The translations under genes were made by a program, and so were the position numbers. A DNA stretch of 64,000 bases from Candidatus Ruminimicrobiellum bubulum (GTDB lineage Bacteria; Elusimicrobiota; Endomicrobiia; Endomicrobiales; Endomicrobiaceae): assembly GCA_017651625.1 (NCBI GenBank), contig JAGCCP010000030.1, positions 1 to 64,000 on the forward strand. The letters run 5' to 3'. A model generated the notes under the pieces. That model saw only the letters and a program-made list of their open reading frames with translations. It was not told the DNA's origin and did no database searches. Positions 31,565 to 41,178 of the stretch are shown in pieces; the first letter of the stretch is position 1, and every line of letters starts with the position of its first letter.

Positions 31565-32608
31565 ATGAACAAGAAAATGCCGGAAACATTATATTGGGAA
31601 AAAGGCACACTGTTTTTATTGGATCAGTTAGAACTTCCGGGTAAAGTTATATACAGAAAATGTAAGACGTATACGGATGTTATAAAAGCAATAAAAAATA
31701 TGATTGTCAGAGGTGCTCCCGCAATAGGTGTTAGTGCAGCATACGGTGTTGTTCTTGCGGGGATGAAAGCGGCAAAGCTTTCTCCTACGGAAAAAGTAAA
31801 ATTCGTAAATAAAGTTTCACAAGAAATGATAGATGCAAGACCTACAGCCGTTAATTTAAAGTGGGCTGTGGACAAGATGTGTGGTGTGGTAGAAAGCTCT
31901 TTAAAATTGAATCCCGAAAATTTTATTGCTGCTTTGGAATCGGCGGCAAATGAAATTTACGACGAAGATATAGAAAGTAATAAGTTGATGGGAGATTTCG
32001 GCGCAAGACTTTTAAAAAAGAATTCAACAGTTCTTACTCATTGTAATGCCGGAGCACTTGCTACGGCAGGTTACGGAACGGCACTCGGAATGATAAGAAC
32101 AGGATATAAAAACGGAAAAATAAAGAAAGTTTTTGTTGATGAAACAAGACCTTATTTACAAGGTGCAAGACTTACCGCTTGGGAATTGGAACAGGAAAAA
32201 ATCCCGTATACTTTAATTACCGATAATATGGCAGGATATATGATGAAAACCGAAAATATAGATGCTGTTATTGTCGGTGCGGACAGAATTGCTTCAAACG
32301 GTGATGTTGCAAATAAAATAGGAACTTATTCCTTATCGATACTTGCAAAATATCATAAGATACCGTTTTATGTTGTTGCTCCGAGTTCTACGATAGATTT
32401 TTCAACATTGTACGGTACAAAAATAAAAATAGAAGAAAGATCTGCCGAAGAAGTTTTGAAAATAAACGGCAAAGAAATTGCTCCTAAAGGTGCACAAGTA
32501 AGACATCCCGGTTTTGATATCACTCCTGCATCAAATATTACAATGATTATCACGGAAAAAGGTGTTTTCAAACCAAACAAAATTTCTACACTAAAAAAAA
32601 TTAAATAA
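31565..32608 (+). CDS. mtnA: S-methyl-5-thioribose-1-phosphate isomerase
   Basis: 347 residues of the eIF2B-like isomerase family. It converts methylthioribose-1-phosphate to the ribulose form in the methionine salvage pathway. Key blocks: 'KAIKNMIVRGAPAIGVSAAYGVVLA', the active-site cysteine in 'VLTHCNAGALATAGYGTALG' (about residue 160), 'VDETRPYLQGARLTAWEL' and the catalytic aspartate in 'VIVGADRIASNGDVANKIGTYSLSILAKYH'. No other methionine salvage gene is in the window. Such solitary mtnA genes in anaerobes may also serve 5-deoxyribose disposal, so the exact pathway is open. Confidence 0.93.
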   Translation: MNKKMPETLYWEKGTLFLLDQLELPGKVIYRKCKTYTDVIKAIKNMIVRGAPAIGVSAAYGVVLAGMKAAKLSPTEKVKFVNKVSQEMIDARPTAVNLKWAVDKMCGVVESSLKLNPENFIAALESAANEIYDEDIESNKLMGDFGARLLKKNSTVLTHCNAGALATAGYGTALGMIRTGYKNGKIKKVFVDETRPYLQGARLTAWELEQEKIPYTLITDNMAGYMMKTENIDAVIVGADRIASNGDVANKIGTYSLSILAKYHKIPFYVVAPSSTIDFSTLYGTKIKIEERSAEEVLKINGKEIAPKGAQVRHPGFDITPASNITMIITEKGVFKPNKISTLKKIK

Positions 32609-32633
32609 AAATATAAAAAGGTTAAACAAGAAA

Positions 32634-35420
32634 ATGGAAAACGAAAAAAAAGATTATTCAAAAACTGTTAATTTACCTAAAACAGACTTTCAAATGAAAG
32701 CAAATTTAGCTCAAAGAGAACCGGACTTTTTAAAAGAGTTATACGACGCTAAAATTTACGAGAAGATGAGAGCAAAAAATCAAGGTAAGAAAAAATTTAT
32801 TCTTCACGACGGACCTCCGTATGCCAACGGAAATATGCACAGCGGACATGCTTTGAATAAAATTTTAAAAGATTTTATTTTGAAATATAAAAACATGAAA
32901 GGTTTTGACACTCCTTATACACCCGGTTGGGACTGTCACGGTCTTCCTATAGAAACTCAATGTTTAAAAGAATTAAAGACAGATAAACATAAAGTAGATA
33001 AAAAAGTTTTCAGACAACAGGCAAGTGATTTTGCAAAAAGATTCGTTTCTATACAGAGAGAAGGGTTTAAAAGATTGGGAGTATTTGCGGATTGGGAGAA
33101 ACCTTATCTTACATTAGATCCTAAATATGAAGCATCAATAGTAAAAGTTTTCGGTGAACTTGTAGAAAAAAATTATTTGTTCAGAAAGAAAAAACCTGTT
33201 TATTGGTGTTCATCGTGCGAAACAGCTCTTGCGGATGCTGAAGTTGAATATGCGGATGTTACATCCGATTCAATATTTGTAAAATTTAAAATTGTTGAAT
33301 TGAGTGATGCATTAAAAGATAAACAGGATTTATTAAAATATTATTCAGTGTTGATATGGACAACAACACCTTGGACATTACCGTCCAACGTGGCACTTGC
33401 ATTTTCACCTGTAGCAAAATATGTTGCCTGTGAATATATATTAAACGGCAAAGTTGAAAAAATAATTGTTGCAAGAGATTTGGCGGAAAATGTTAAGAAC
33501 AAAATCTCTGCGGAAAGTTTTACCGTAAAAGCGGAAGTTGACGGTAAAGATTTGGAATATATCAAATGTCAAAATCCTATAGTAGACAGAAAATCGCTCG
33601 GTATTTTGGCTGATTATGTCAGTATGGAAGACGGTTCCGGTATAGTTCATATTGCTCCGGGACACGGTCAGGAAGACTATCAGGCGGGATTAGCATACAA
33701 ACTTGATATTATTTCACCTTTAAATGACAGAGGACAATTTACAAAAGAAGTTCCCGAATTTGAAGGAATAAATGTGTTTAAAGCAAATCCTTTAATAATC
33801 GAAAAACTTACAAAAGAAGGAACACTTCTTGCAAGTATAAAAATAAGTCACTCTTATCCTCATTGTTGGAGATGTAAGAAACCTGTAATATTCAGAGCAA
33901 CTCCTCAATGGTTTATGGGTGTGGATTTGAACGATTTGAGACAAAATCTTCTTAAAGAAATTAAGAATGTTAATTGGGTTCCTAAATACGGAGAATCCAG
34001 AATTACCGGAATGATACAAACAAGACCTGATTGGTGCTTAAGCCGTCAGAGATTGTGGGGAGTTCCGTTACCGATATTCTATTGTAAAGAATGCGGTGAA
34101 CCTATATTGGATAAAAAAATTATAGATAAAGTTGTTGAAGAATTTAAAGTTCACGGTGCAGGTATTTGGTACGAAAAATCCGCAGAAGATTGGCTTAAAG
34201 GCTTTGATGTAAAATGCCCGAAATGCGGTAAAACGGAATTTAAGAAAGAAGAAGATATTCTTGATGTTTGGTTTGATTCCGGAGTATCAAGTGAAGCCGT
34301 ATTGTCGAGCGGAAACTATGATTCTTTGGAATTTCCCGCGGATTTATATCTTGAAGGCAGCGACCAGCACAGAGGTTGGTTTCAAAGTTCATTGCTTCCT
34401 GCGGTTGCAATAAAAGGAAAAGCTCCTTACAAAACAGTTCTTACTCACGGTTTTTTGGTTGACGGTCAAGGCAGAAAGATGTCTAAATCTTTGGGTAACG
34501 GACTTGATCCTTTACAAATAATAAATAAGTACGGTGCGGATATTTTAAGATTGTGGGTTGCATCTTGCGATTACAGAGAAGATGTAAGAATTTCAGACGA
34601 AATTATAAAAGGTCATACCGATACTTACAGAAAGATAAGAAATACAATAAGATTTATGCTCGGAAATATCAGTGATATGAAAAAAGAAGATATAGTAAAA
34701 TTTGCGGATATGAACGAGATAGATAAATATGCTTTATGGACATTAAACGAAGTTGTAAAACAAGCAGAAACAGGTTTTGAAAATTATGAGTTTCATAAAA
34801 CAGTAAAAGTTATAAACGATTTCTGCACGGTATTTTTAAGCGGATTTTATCTTGATGCATTAAAAGATATTTTATATTGCGATAAAGTTAACAGTAAGGC
34901 AAGAAGAAGTGCACAATCCGCAATGCTTGAAATTGTTACTGCATTGGTAGAAGTAATGTCACCGATATTAACTTTTACAATGCATGAAGCATGGAAAGAA
35001 ATAAAGAAAATAAAACAAGATTTACCTGAATTTGTAACATTGGTGGATTTCCCTGCGGTAAATGAAGAATATAAGTTGGAAAAAGATGTTCTTGCAAAGT
35101 GGGAAACTCTTGTAAAAATAAAACAACAAGTTTTGGCAGAAACGGAAAAATTAAGAAAAGATAAAATTATCGGTTCCAACTTGGAATCAAGTTTAACAAT
35201 AAAGTATGGTTCAAAGTATGAGAAAGCATTGAACGATATCGATTTGATAAACATTGTATTCGGCAGTTGGGATATTAAGTTGGAAAAATCCGATAATGCG
35301 GAAGAAATTTCCGTTGTTGCGGGAAAATCTTCTTACGGCAAATGTGAAAGATGTTGGAGACATATTGATGGTATAAACGAAGATGGTTTATGCCATAGAT
35401 GTAACGAAGCAGTAAAATAA
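32634..35420 (+). CDS. ileS: Isoleucine-tRNA ligase
   Basis: 928 residues, class I aminoacyl-tRNA synthetase. HIGH-type motif in 'GPPYANGNMHSGHALNKILKD' (about residues 60-75); the editing domain includes 'WTTTPWTLPSNVALAFSP'. KMSKS is in 'DGQGRKMSKSLGNGLDP' (about 620). The anticodon-binding helical domain follows, and a C-terminal zinc finger is CERCWRHIDGINEDGLCHRC (about 905-924). The zinc finger marks the bacterial type-1 form sensitive in other species to mupirocin-like inhibitors. Start ATG at 32634 has weak Shine-Dalgarno (AAAAAGG). Confidence 0.97.
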   Translation: MENEKKDYSKTVNLPKTDFQMKANLAQREPDFLKELYDAKIYEKMRAKNQGKKKFILHDGPPYANGNMHSGHALNKILKDFILKYKNMKGFDTPYTPGWDCHGLPIETQCLKELKTDKHKVDKKVFRQQASDFAKRFVSIQREGFKRLGVFADWEKPYLTLDPKYEASIVKVFGELVEKNYLFRKKKPVYWCSSCETALADAEVEYADVTSDSIFVKFKIVELSDALKDKQDLLKYYSVLIWTTTPWTLPSNVALAFSPVAKYVACEYILNGKVEKIIVARDLAENVKNKISAESFTVKAEVDGKDLEYIKCQNPIVDRKSLGILADYVSMEDGSGIVHIAPGHGQEDYQAGLAYKLDIISPLNDRGQFTKEVPEFEGINVFKANPLIIEKLTKEGTLLASIKISHSYPHCWRCKKPVIFRATPQWFMGVDLNDLRQNLLKEIKNVNWVPKYGESRITGMIQTRPDWCLSRQRLWGVPLPIFYCKECGEPILDKKIIDKVVEEFKVHGAGIWYEKSAEDWLKGFDVKCPKCGKTEFKKEEDILDVWFDSGVSSEAVLSSGNYDSLEFPADLYLEGSDQHRGWFQSSLLPAVAIKGKAPYKTVLTHGFLVDGQGRKMSKSLGNGLDPLQIINKYGADILRLWVASCDYREDVRISDEIIKGHTDTYRKIRNTIRFMLGNISDMKKEDIVKFADMNEIDKYALWTLNEVVKQAETGFENYEFHKTVKVINDFCTVFLSGFYLDALKDILYCDKVNSKARRSAQSAMLEIVTALVEVMSPILTFTMHEAWKEIKKIKQDLPEFVTLVDFPAVNEEYKLEKDVLAKWETLVKIKQQVLAETEKLRKDKIIGSNLESSLTIKYGSKYEKALNDIDLINIVFGSWDIKLEKSDNAEEISVVAGKSSYGKCERCWRHIDGINEDGLCHRCNEAVK

Positions 35421-35437
35421 AAAAGTTAATAAATATA

Positions 35438-35470
35438 AAAACAGGGAGAGATAATCTCCCTGTTTTTTTT
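35438..35470 (+). terminator. Intrinsic terminator after ileS
   Basis: AAAACAGGGAGA (35438-35449), loop GATAA, TCTCCCTGTTTT, T-tract to 35470. It is almost symmetric, so it can also act on the convergent glycosyltransferase gene. The rest of 35421-35542 shows nothing else. Confidence 0.92.
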
Positions 35471-35542
35471 GTTACCTTTGCTTGATAAATCTAAAATTCT
35501 TATTCAAAAATTTTAAGGCCTTTAACAAAAAGTTATAACTGT

Positions 35543-36448
35543 TTATTTAGAACGGAAAAATCTGTTAAATGTTTTTTTGATAAAGTATTTCGTTTGATAT
35601 TTAATGTTTTTTCGCAGCATCCATAGTGGACCAAAAAAGAATTTAATTCTGTTTTTAAGAGAAATAATATCTTTAAAAGGTACTAAATTAGTATATTTTA
35701 GATACCTGTCACCTAAAAATGTTATTGATTTCCACGGCTTTAATTGTCCTATATAGTGAATTATACAAACATCGTCTAAACTTTTTAATAAAGCCGTTTC
35801 GTTATCATATTTAAAACGATGAGTATATACATAAAGATAGGCGCTATTTTGTAAATTATATTTCAAATCTAAAGGTTTTATTTTACCTTTTAAAACATAA
35901 TTAATGACTATTTGGTCATTAACTTTATTTTTTATTGCATAATCTATTAATTTTGGCTCTATTTGTTCTTGTCTCCATAATTTTAAATTTATCAATAATA
36001 CTCCGGCATTTATAAAAAACATATTGTGAAGATTATATTCCCAAACATCTTCACTTGCACCGGCAAAATAGTTGTCAATATCTTCCGAAAACAATTCTTT
36101 TAAACTTTTTAGTACAAGAATATCACAATCTAAATATATAACTTTATCTATATCTTTAGGTAATAAACTGGCAATTTGCAATCTGTAATAGGTTGCTACG
36201 GAAATATAATTTGTTTGTATGGCAAAATCTTGTAAGTTGCTTGTATTAGGACTAACAAAAGAAATACTACATTTCTTTATTTTGTTCAATTCTAAAATTT
36301 TTGTTTTATTGGCTTCTTCTATTCCACCGTCCAATATATAAAAAAACAACTCATCATCAATATTAGCATTTTTTAATATTGATGCCATTGTTACTGCCAA
36401 ATATTTTGAGTAATTATTATCACTTGCTAAACAAACATTTATTCTCAT
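35543..36448 (-). CDS. Glycosyltransferase family 8 protein
   Basis: 301 residues, LgtC/RfaI-like retaining glycosyltransferase. N-terminal 'INVCLASDNNYSKYLAVTMASILKNANIDDELFFYILDGG', the DxD metal motif in 'VIYLDCDILVLKSLKELF' (about residues 100-110), 'FFINAGVLLINLKLWR', 'QIVINYVLKGKIKPLDLKYN' and the C-terminal 'IIHYIGQLKPWK'. It most likely adds a galactosyl or glucosyl unit to lipopolysaccharide or another surface glycan. The basic C-terminus (about 270-301) could bind membrane. It stands alone, so it may be an acquired accessory gene. Confidence 0.9.
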   Translation of the reverse strand: MRINVCLASDNNYSKYLAVTMASILKNANIDDELFFYILDGGIEEANKTKILELNKIKKCSISFVSPNTSNLQDFAIQTNYISVATYYRLQIASLLPKDIDKVIYLDCDILVLKSLKELFSEDIDNYFAGASEDVWEYNLHNMFFINAGVLLINLKLWRQEQIEPKLIDYAIKNKVNDQIVINYVLKGKIKPLDLKYNLQNSAYLYVYTHRFKYDNETALLKSLDDVCIIHYIGQLKPWKSITFLGDRYLKYTNLVPFKDIISLKNRIKFFFGPLWMLRKNIKYQTKYFIKKTFNRFFRSK

Positions 36449-36524
36449 AATCCGTCAATGCATTATATCAAAAAAATATAATAATATACAGAAAAATTTT
36501 ATAATTTGATAAAATAAGAAAATC

Positions 36525-36995
36525 ATGAAAAAGTATTTGTATTTTTTATTACCTTTAATTTATGTTACATTGGATCATATAACAAAATTTCTTGTTATAA
36601 AGAATATTCCGTATTTTTCTTCTATAAAAATTAATGATTATTTTAGTATAGTAAATGTATCAAATACCGGTGTAGCTTTCAGTATGTTCCAAAATAATAA
36701 TTTGTTTTTTATTATTTTGGTATCCTTGGTAATAATATTTTTAATATGGTTTATTATTAAAAATAAAAAAGAACTTACAAAACTCCAAATACATTCGTTA
36801 CTGTTAATATTGGCGGGGGGAATAGGTAACCTTATAGACAGACTTTTTAGAGGGGCTGTAGTAGATTTTATAGATGTAGGATATAAAACTGTTTACAGGT
36901 GGCCTGCATTTAATGTTGCCGATTCCTGTGTGTGTATCGGTGTGACTCTATTTGTTATCTCTCTATTGTTCTTCAATAAAAAAGCCAAAGTATAA
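36525..36995 (+). CDS. lspA: Lipoprotein signal peptidase
   Basis: 156 residues with four membrane helices. Aspartyl peptidase that removes the signal peptide of diacylated prolipoproteins. Catalytic aspartates are in 'GGIGNLIDRLFRGAVVDFID' and 'FNVADSCVCIG'. The conserved 'VSNTGVAFSMF' is near residue 46. TAAAAT at 36510-36515 lies ten bases before the ATG and no Shine-Dalgarno is seen, so short-leader or leaderless translation is possible. The stop codon is inside a terminator hairpin. Confidence 0.95.
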   Translation: MKKYLYFLLPLIYVTLDHITKFLVIKNIPYFSSIKINDYFSIVNVSNTGVAFSMFQNNNLFFIILVSLVIIFLIWFIIKNKKELTKLQIHSLLLILAGGIGNLIDRLFRGAVVDFIDVGYKTVYRWPAFNVADSCVCIGVTLFVISLLFFNKKAKV

Positions 36996-37020
36996 ATTTT
37001 ATACCTTGGCCTTTTATTTT
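36980..37020 (+). terminator. Terminator overlapping the lspA stop codon
   Basis: AAAAGCCAAAGTATAAA (36980-36996) pairs with TTTATACCTTGGCCTTTT (36998-37015, two imperfections), followed by ATTTT. The last lspA codons (KAKV-stop) form the 5' arm. Downstream to 37081 are AACCTTAT-like tandem units and a GCAAAGC mini-hairpin. Confidence 0.7.
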
Positions 37021-37081
37021 TAAACCTATAACCTGATAACCTTATAAATTAATAACCTAAAAATTTTGCAAAGCAAATTTT

Positions 37082-38608
37082 TTACTCCCATTCGATTGTC
37101 GCAGGTGGTTTTTGAGAAATGTCGTAAACAACTCTGTTTGCACCTTTAACTTCGTTTATTATTCTTGAAGATATTTTACCTAAAATTTCGTAAGGCAATT
37201 TTACCCAATCTGCAGTCATTGCATCTACGGAATTCACGGCTCTTATCACTATAACGTGCTCATAAGTTCTTTGGTCGCCCATAACACCTACGGTTTTTAC
37301 AGGAAGAATTATTGCAAAAGATTGCCAAATCTTTTCATACAATCCCGCTTTTCTTATTTCTTGATCAACGATTGCATCCGCTTCTTTAACTATTCTTAAC
37401 TTTTCTTCCGTTATTTCGCCGAGTGTTCTTATTGCAAGTCCGGGACCGGGGAAAGGTTGTCTGTCTATAATTTCGTTGGGGATACCTAATTCTCTACCCA
37501 ACTGTCTTACTTCATCTTTAAACAAAGATTTTAAAGGTTCAACCAATTTCATCTTCATCTTTTCCGGCAAGCCGCCAACATTGTGATGGCTCTTAATCGT
37601 TACGGCTTTGCCTATTTTTGCACTTTCTATAACATCAGGGTAAATTGTACCTTGTAATAAGAAAGATATGCTTTTTACCTTCTTTGCTTGCTTTTCAAAT
37701 ACATCTATAAAAGTATGACCTATAATTTTTCTCTTTTGTTCCGGTTCCGTTACACCTTTTAACTTATTTAAGAATAATTTCTTTGCATCAACTATTATTA
37801 AATTCTTGCCGAATTTTTTACCGAATATTTTCCTGACTCTTTCCGTTTCACCTAATTTCTGTAAACCGTGATCAACATAAACACTTACCAACTGTTTACC
37901 TATTGCTTTATGCATCATTATTGCTGCTACGGAAGAATCCACTCCGCCGGACAATGCACATAAAACTTTACCTTTACCGACTTGTTTTTTTATTCTTGCG
38001 ATTTCGTCTTTAATATAGTTTTTCATTGTCCAATCTTTTTTTACTTTACAAACTTTGAACAAGAAATTATCCAATATTTGTTTTCCGAACGGAGAATGGT
38101 GAACTTCCGGATGGAATTGAACTCCGTAAATCGTTCCTTTATCGTTTACTATTGTTGCGTTAGGACAATTTTTTGAACTTGCAACAACCTTAAATCCTTT
38201 AGGCAATTTTGTTAATTTGTCGCCGTGACTCATCCATACAGGCATCTTATTCTTTAAACCTGCATAAAGTAATGATTTTGATTTTATAACTATATCTGCT
38301 AAGCCGTACTCTCTGTTTTTGGAATGTTGAACTTTTCCGCCCAACTGTTGAGCGATTAATTGCATACCGTAACATATTCCCAATACCGGAACATTCATTT
38401 GCCATACTTCCGGATCCGGTTTCGGAGCATCTTTTTCATATACGCTTGCAGGACCGCCGGAAAGAATTATTGCTTCAACCGTACTTAAATTTTCTATTTC
38501 ATCTAATTTTTTGTTTCCCGGAAAAATTTCGCAATAAACTTGAGATTCTCTTATTTTTCTTGCGATAACTTGAGTATACTGTGAGCCGAAATCTAAAATC
38601 AAAATCAT
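37082..38608 (-). CDS. guaA: GMP synthase (glutamine-hydrolysing)
   Basis: 508 residues. XMP to GMP using glutamine nitrogen. The N-terminal class I amidotransferase has the nucleophile cysteine in 'VLGICYGMQLIAQQLGG' (about residue 78) and the His/Glu pair in 'GVQFHPEVHHSPFG'. The ATP pyrophosphatase has the PP-loop 'ALSGGVDSSVAAI' near residue 217. The C-terminal dimer domain contains 'RQPFPGPGLAIR' and ends 'GANRVVYDISQKPPATIEWE'. It is a stand-alone transcript with the octamer array upstream. Confidence 0.97.
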   Translation of the reverse strand: MILILDFGSQYTQVIARKIRESQVYCEIFPGNKKLDEIENLSTVEAIILSGGPASVYEKDAPKPDPEVWQMNVPVLGICYGMQLIAQQLGGKVQHSKNREYGLADIVIKSKSLLYAGLKNKMPVWMSHGDKLTKLPKGFKVVASSKNCPNATIVNDKGTIYGVQFHPEVHHSPFGKQILDNFLFKVCKVKKDWTMKNYIKDEIARIKKQVGKGKVLCALSGGVDSSVAAIMMHKAIGKQLVSVYVDHGLQKLGETERVRKIFGKKFGKNLIIVDAKKLFLNKLKGVTEPEQKRKIIGHTFIDVFEKQAKKVKSISFLLQGTIYPDVIESAKIGKAVTIKSHHNVGGLPEKMKMKLVEPLKSLFKDEVRQLGRELGIPNEIIDRQPFPGPGLAIRTLGEITEEKLRIVKEADAIVDQEIRKAGLYEKIWQSFAIILPVKTVGVMGDQRTYEHVIVIRAVNSVDAMTADWVKLPYEILGKISSRIINEVKGANRVVYDISQKPPATIEWE

Positions 38609-38671
38609 AAAACTGCTCCTTTATAAATTAAAGAATTGTAAATTAAACAAGAAGCATTATACTAAAATAAA

Positions 38672-38714
38672 ACCAATCTTCCAATCATCCAATCTTCCAA
38701 TCATCCGATCTTCT
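38672..38714. repeat. CT-rich octamer tandem repeat
   Basis: Five units of CCAATCTT/CCAATCAT between divergent guaA and aroE. It faces the GA-rich array at 41000-41039, so the aroE-PIN-ispD group is bracketed by inverted arms. Confidence 0.75.
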
Positions 38715-38780
38715 GTAGTTTTATTGCCTTTTCGGTGTATATTTAATAAAATAAGTCTGTTGTTTTTAGAGAGATTTTAT

Positions 38781-39617
38781 ATGAATAAAAATGTTAATGC
38801 ATCTACAAAACTTTTAGGCATTTTCGGTAACCCTGTTTCACACTCATTATCGCCGATAATGCATAACGATTGGTTTGCAAAATATAAATTGAATTGTTTA
38901 TATGTTGCATTTGATGTTTTACCTGAAAATTTAAAGTCGGCCGTAGAATCTGTAAGAACTTTAAATATTTCAGGTGTAAATGTTACCGTGCCTCATAAAG
39001 TTGAAGTGATGAAATATATTGATACCGTAGATGATGCCGCAAAAACTATAGGCAGTGTAAACACAATCGTTAATAAGAACGGTAAATTGTGCGGTTATAA
39101 TACCGATTGGCAAGGTTTTATTACCGATTTAAAATCTAAAAAGATAAATTTAAAAAATAAAACAGTGCTTGTTGTAGGCGCCGGCGGGGCATCAAAAGCA
39201 ATTCTTTATGCTTTAACAAAATTAAAGGTTAAACATGTTTACTTAACATCGAGAACTTTTGATAAAGCCAAACTTGTTGCTGAAAAGTATAAAAATATTT
39301 CCGTTATAGATATAAATAAAATTCCGGAAAAATTCTTTAATAATATCGATTGTTTGGTTAACTGTTCCACTTGCGGAATGAAAAAAGAAGATAAACTTCC
39401 TTTTACAATAAAAGAATTTAATAAAAAAATTGTTTTTTATGATATTATATACAACAAAGAAACACCGTTTAAAAAGTTTGCCGCAAAAAATAAAATAAAA
39501 TATTTTTCCGGTGAAGGAATGTTAATATATCAAGGTGCTGTTTCTTTTGATAAGTGGACAGGAATATTTCCCGATACCAAAAAGACTTTTCCGCTTATCA
39601 AAAAATTTATGAGGTAA
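38781..39617 (+). CDS. aroE: Shikimate dehydrogenase
   Basis: 278 residues from the ATG at 38781 (upstream frame begins with a non-ATG codon and non-family sequence). NADP-dependent reduction of 3-dehydroshikimate. Substrate site 'GNPVSHSLSPIMHNDWF', catalytic lysine in 'GVNVTVPHKVEVM', aspartate in 'GYNTDWQGFI', NADP-binding 'KTVLVVGAGGASKAILYAL' and the C-terminal 'GEGMLIYQGAVSFDKWTG'. Other aromatic genes are absent here except an isolated trpF. The next gene begins four bases after the stop. Confidence 0.95.
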   Translation: MNKNVNASTKLLGIFGNPVSHSLSPIMHNDWFAKYKLNCLYVAFDVLPENLKSAVESVRTLNISGVNVTVPHKVEVMKYIDTVDDAAKTIGSVNTIVNKNGKLCGYNTDWQGFITDLKSKKINLKNKTVLVVGAGGASKAILYALTKLKVKHVYLTSRTFDKAKLVAEKYKNISVIDINKIPEKFFNNIDCLVNCSTCGMKKEDKLPFTIKEFNKKIVFYDIIYNKETPFKKFAAKNKIKYFSGEGMLIYQGAVSFDKWTGIFPDTKKTFPLIKKFMR

Positions 39618-39621
39618 AAAA

Positions 39622-40347
39622 TTGTTAATATTATTAGTTTTATTTATATTGTTTCCTGCAGTTATATTTTTTTTAGTATCTAACACGATAAATGCAATAA
39701 TCGTTTCTTATTGTTTGGCAGTTCTTCTCTATATTTTTATAAGAAGAAGTAACAGAAAAGAAATTGTGTTGCTTGATACAACGGTAATAAACGATGACAG
39801 AATCATAGATTTTATCAATTCCAATGTATACCAACAGTTTTTGTTACCGAGGTTTGTAATAAGAGAAGTAGAGAATAAAATAGAAAACTTAAAAGATAAA
39901 CATTTGGAAGAAAATTTGGAAAAAATAAAACAAAATAAAAAGGTAAAAGTTCTTTACAGAAATTACTATAAGATAAAGTCGTCCGACTTTAAAATAGTAA
40001 AATTGGCAAAATCTCTGAATGCAAAAATAGTAACGGTAAATTTCAGTTTGAATAAGATGTCTATATTGGAAGGTGTAAAAGTTATAGATTTAAACGATAT
40101 GTACGAAAGATTAAAACCCACAATTTTGCCGGGACACAAAATTACTATATTTTTGGTAAAAGAAGGCAGAGATAAAAACCAAGCAATAGGCTTTTTAGAT
40201 GACGGCACAACCGTTGTTGCGGAAAACGGCAGAAATTTTGTAGGTAAAAGAGTTAATTTAAAAATAACATCAATGTTACATTCATCCGATAACAAAATGT
40301 TGTTCGGAAAGATACCTAACGAAGATATTTTGGAAGGAAAACTATAA
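39622..40347 (+). CDS. Membrane-anchored PIN-TRAM domain protein (YacL-like)
   Basis: 241 residues, TTG start with GAGGT upstream. Two N-terminal hydrophobic helices (about 1-20 and 22-40) precede a PIN nuclease domain: 'EIVLLDTTVINDDRIIDFI' (first acidic residue), 'FLLPRFVIREVE', 'NAKIVTVNFSLNKMSILEG'. The C-terminal TRAM domain is 'ILPGHKITIFLVKEGRDKNQAIGFLDDGTTVVAENGRNFVGKRVNLKIT'. The plan matches Bacillus YacL, which commonly precedes ispD/ispF as it does here. It is probably a membrane-bound ribonuclease, but the family's function is not settled. Confidence 0.87.
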   Translation: MLILLVLFILFPAVIFFLVSNTINAIIVSYCLAVLLYIFIRRSNRKEIVLLDTTVINDDRIIDFINSNVYQQFLLPRFVIREVENKIENLKDKHLEENLEKIKQNKKVKVLYRNYYKIKSSDFKIVKLAKSLNAKIVTVNFSLNKMSILEGVKVIDLNDMYERLKPTILPGHKITIFLVKEGRDKNQAIGFLDDGTTVVAENGRNFVGKRVNLKITSMLHSSDNKMLFGKIPNEDILEGKL

Positions 40348-40348
40348 T

Positions 40349-41014
40349 ATGAATTTTGCAGCTGTTATTGTTGCCGGCGGTGCAGGTAAAAGATTCGGTT
40401 CAAAAGAGCCGAAACAATTTTTGCTTTTAAACAAGAAAAAAATGTTTGAGTGGAGCATACTTGCATTTAAGAAAGTTAAAGAATGTAAACAAATTATACT
40501 TGTTGTTCCGGAATATAAACTTTTCGAAATGGAAAAATATAAAAAGTTGTATAAAATAGATGTTGTTTGCGGCGGTAAAGAAAGATACAATTCCGTTCAA
40601 AACGGTTTAAATATAGTTAAAGATGATATAGATATCGTTGCCGTTCACGATGCTGCAAGGCCGCTTATAACTTCTAAAATAATAAAAGAAGTGTTCGACA
40701 GTGCGGTTAAATACGGCGGAGCGATAGCGGCAAGTGTTGCAAGAGATACAATAAAATTTTCCAAAAACGGTAAGAATATAACAAAGTCTATAGACAGAAA
40801 CAATATTTGGCAGGCTCAGACTCCGCAGATGTTTAAAACTAAAATATTAAAGAAAGTTTATTCGCAAAAAATACCGAAAACAGTTACCGATGATGCACAA
40901 CTTGTAGAAAAATTCGGTAAAAAGGTAATGTTGGTTGACGGTGGTTACGAAAATTTCAAAGTAACTCAACCGATAGATTTTAAGTTGGCGGAAGCAATAT
41001 TGAAGATTAGATGA
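40349..41014 (+). CDS. ispD: 2-C-methyl-D-erythritol 4-phosphate cytidylyltransferase
   Basis: 221 residues; CTP-dependent step of the MEP isoprenoid pathway. Nucleotide loop 'AVIVAGGAGKRFGSKEPKQFLLL', 'DIVAVHDAARPLITSKII', 'SVARDTIKF', 'IWQAQTPQMFKTKIL', and 'VTDDAQLVEKFGKKVMLVDGG'. It starts one base after the PIN-TRAM stop. The last codons (LKIR-stop) are the first octamers of the downstream repeat array. With ispF and dxr in this window, three MEP enzymes are present. Confidence 0.95.
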   Translation: MNFAAVIVAGGAGKRFGSKEPKQFLLLNKKKMFEWSILAFKKVKECKQIILVVPEYKLFEMEKYKKLYKIDVVCGGKERYNSVQNGLNIVKDDIDIVAVHDAARPLITSKIIKEVFDSAVKYGGAIAASVARDTIKFSKNGKNITKSIDRNNIWQAQTPQMFKTKILKKVYSQKIPKTVTDDAQLVEKFGKKVMLVDGGYENFKVTQPIDFKLAEAILKIR

Positions 41015-41158
41015 TTGGAGGATTGGAAGATTGGAAGTTGTTTTGTAAAAATCGCAAAGCGATTTTTTTGATAATAAATATATTTTTCGCAAAGCAAAAA
41101 ATACAACTTTTCGTCTAATCTTCTATTCTTCAAATCTTCTAATCTTCCAAATTGCGGA
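41000..41158. repeat. Composite inverted-arm element between ispD and ispF
   Basis: Left arm of GATTGGAA-type octamers (about 41000-41039), mini-hairpin AAAAATCGC-AAA-GCGATTTTT (41047-41067), second hairpin around CGCAAAG (41081-41101), right arm of CT-rich octamers (about 41113-41150), and AAATTGC-GGA-GCAATTT (41149-41165) just before the ispF Shine-Dalgarno. The order matches the carA and rRNA-methyltransferase leader elements, but with octamers in place of heptamers. Confidence 0.8.
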
Positions 41159-41178
41159 GCAATTTTTAAGGAGTAAAA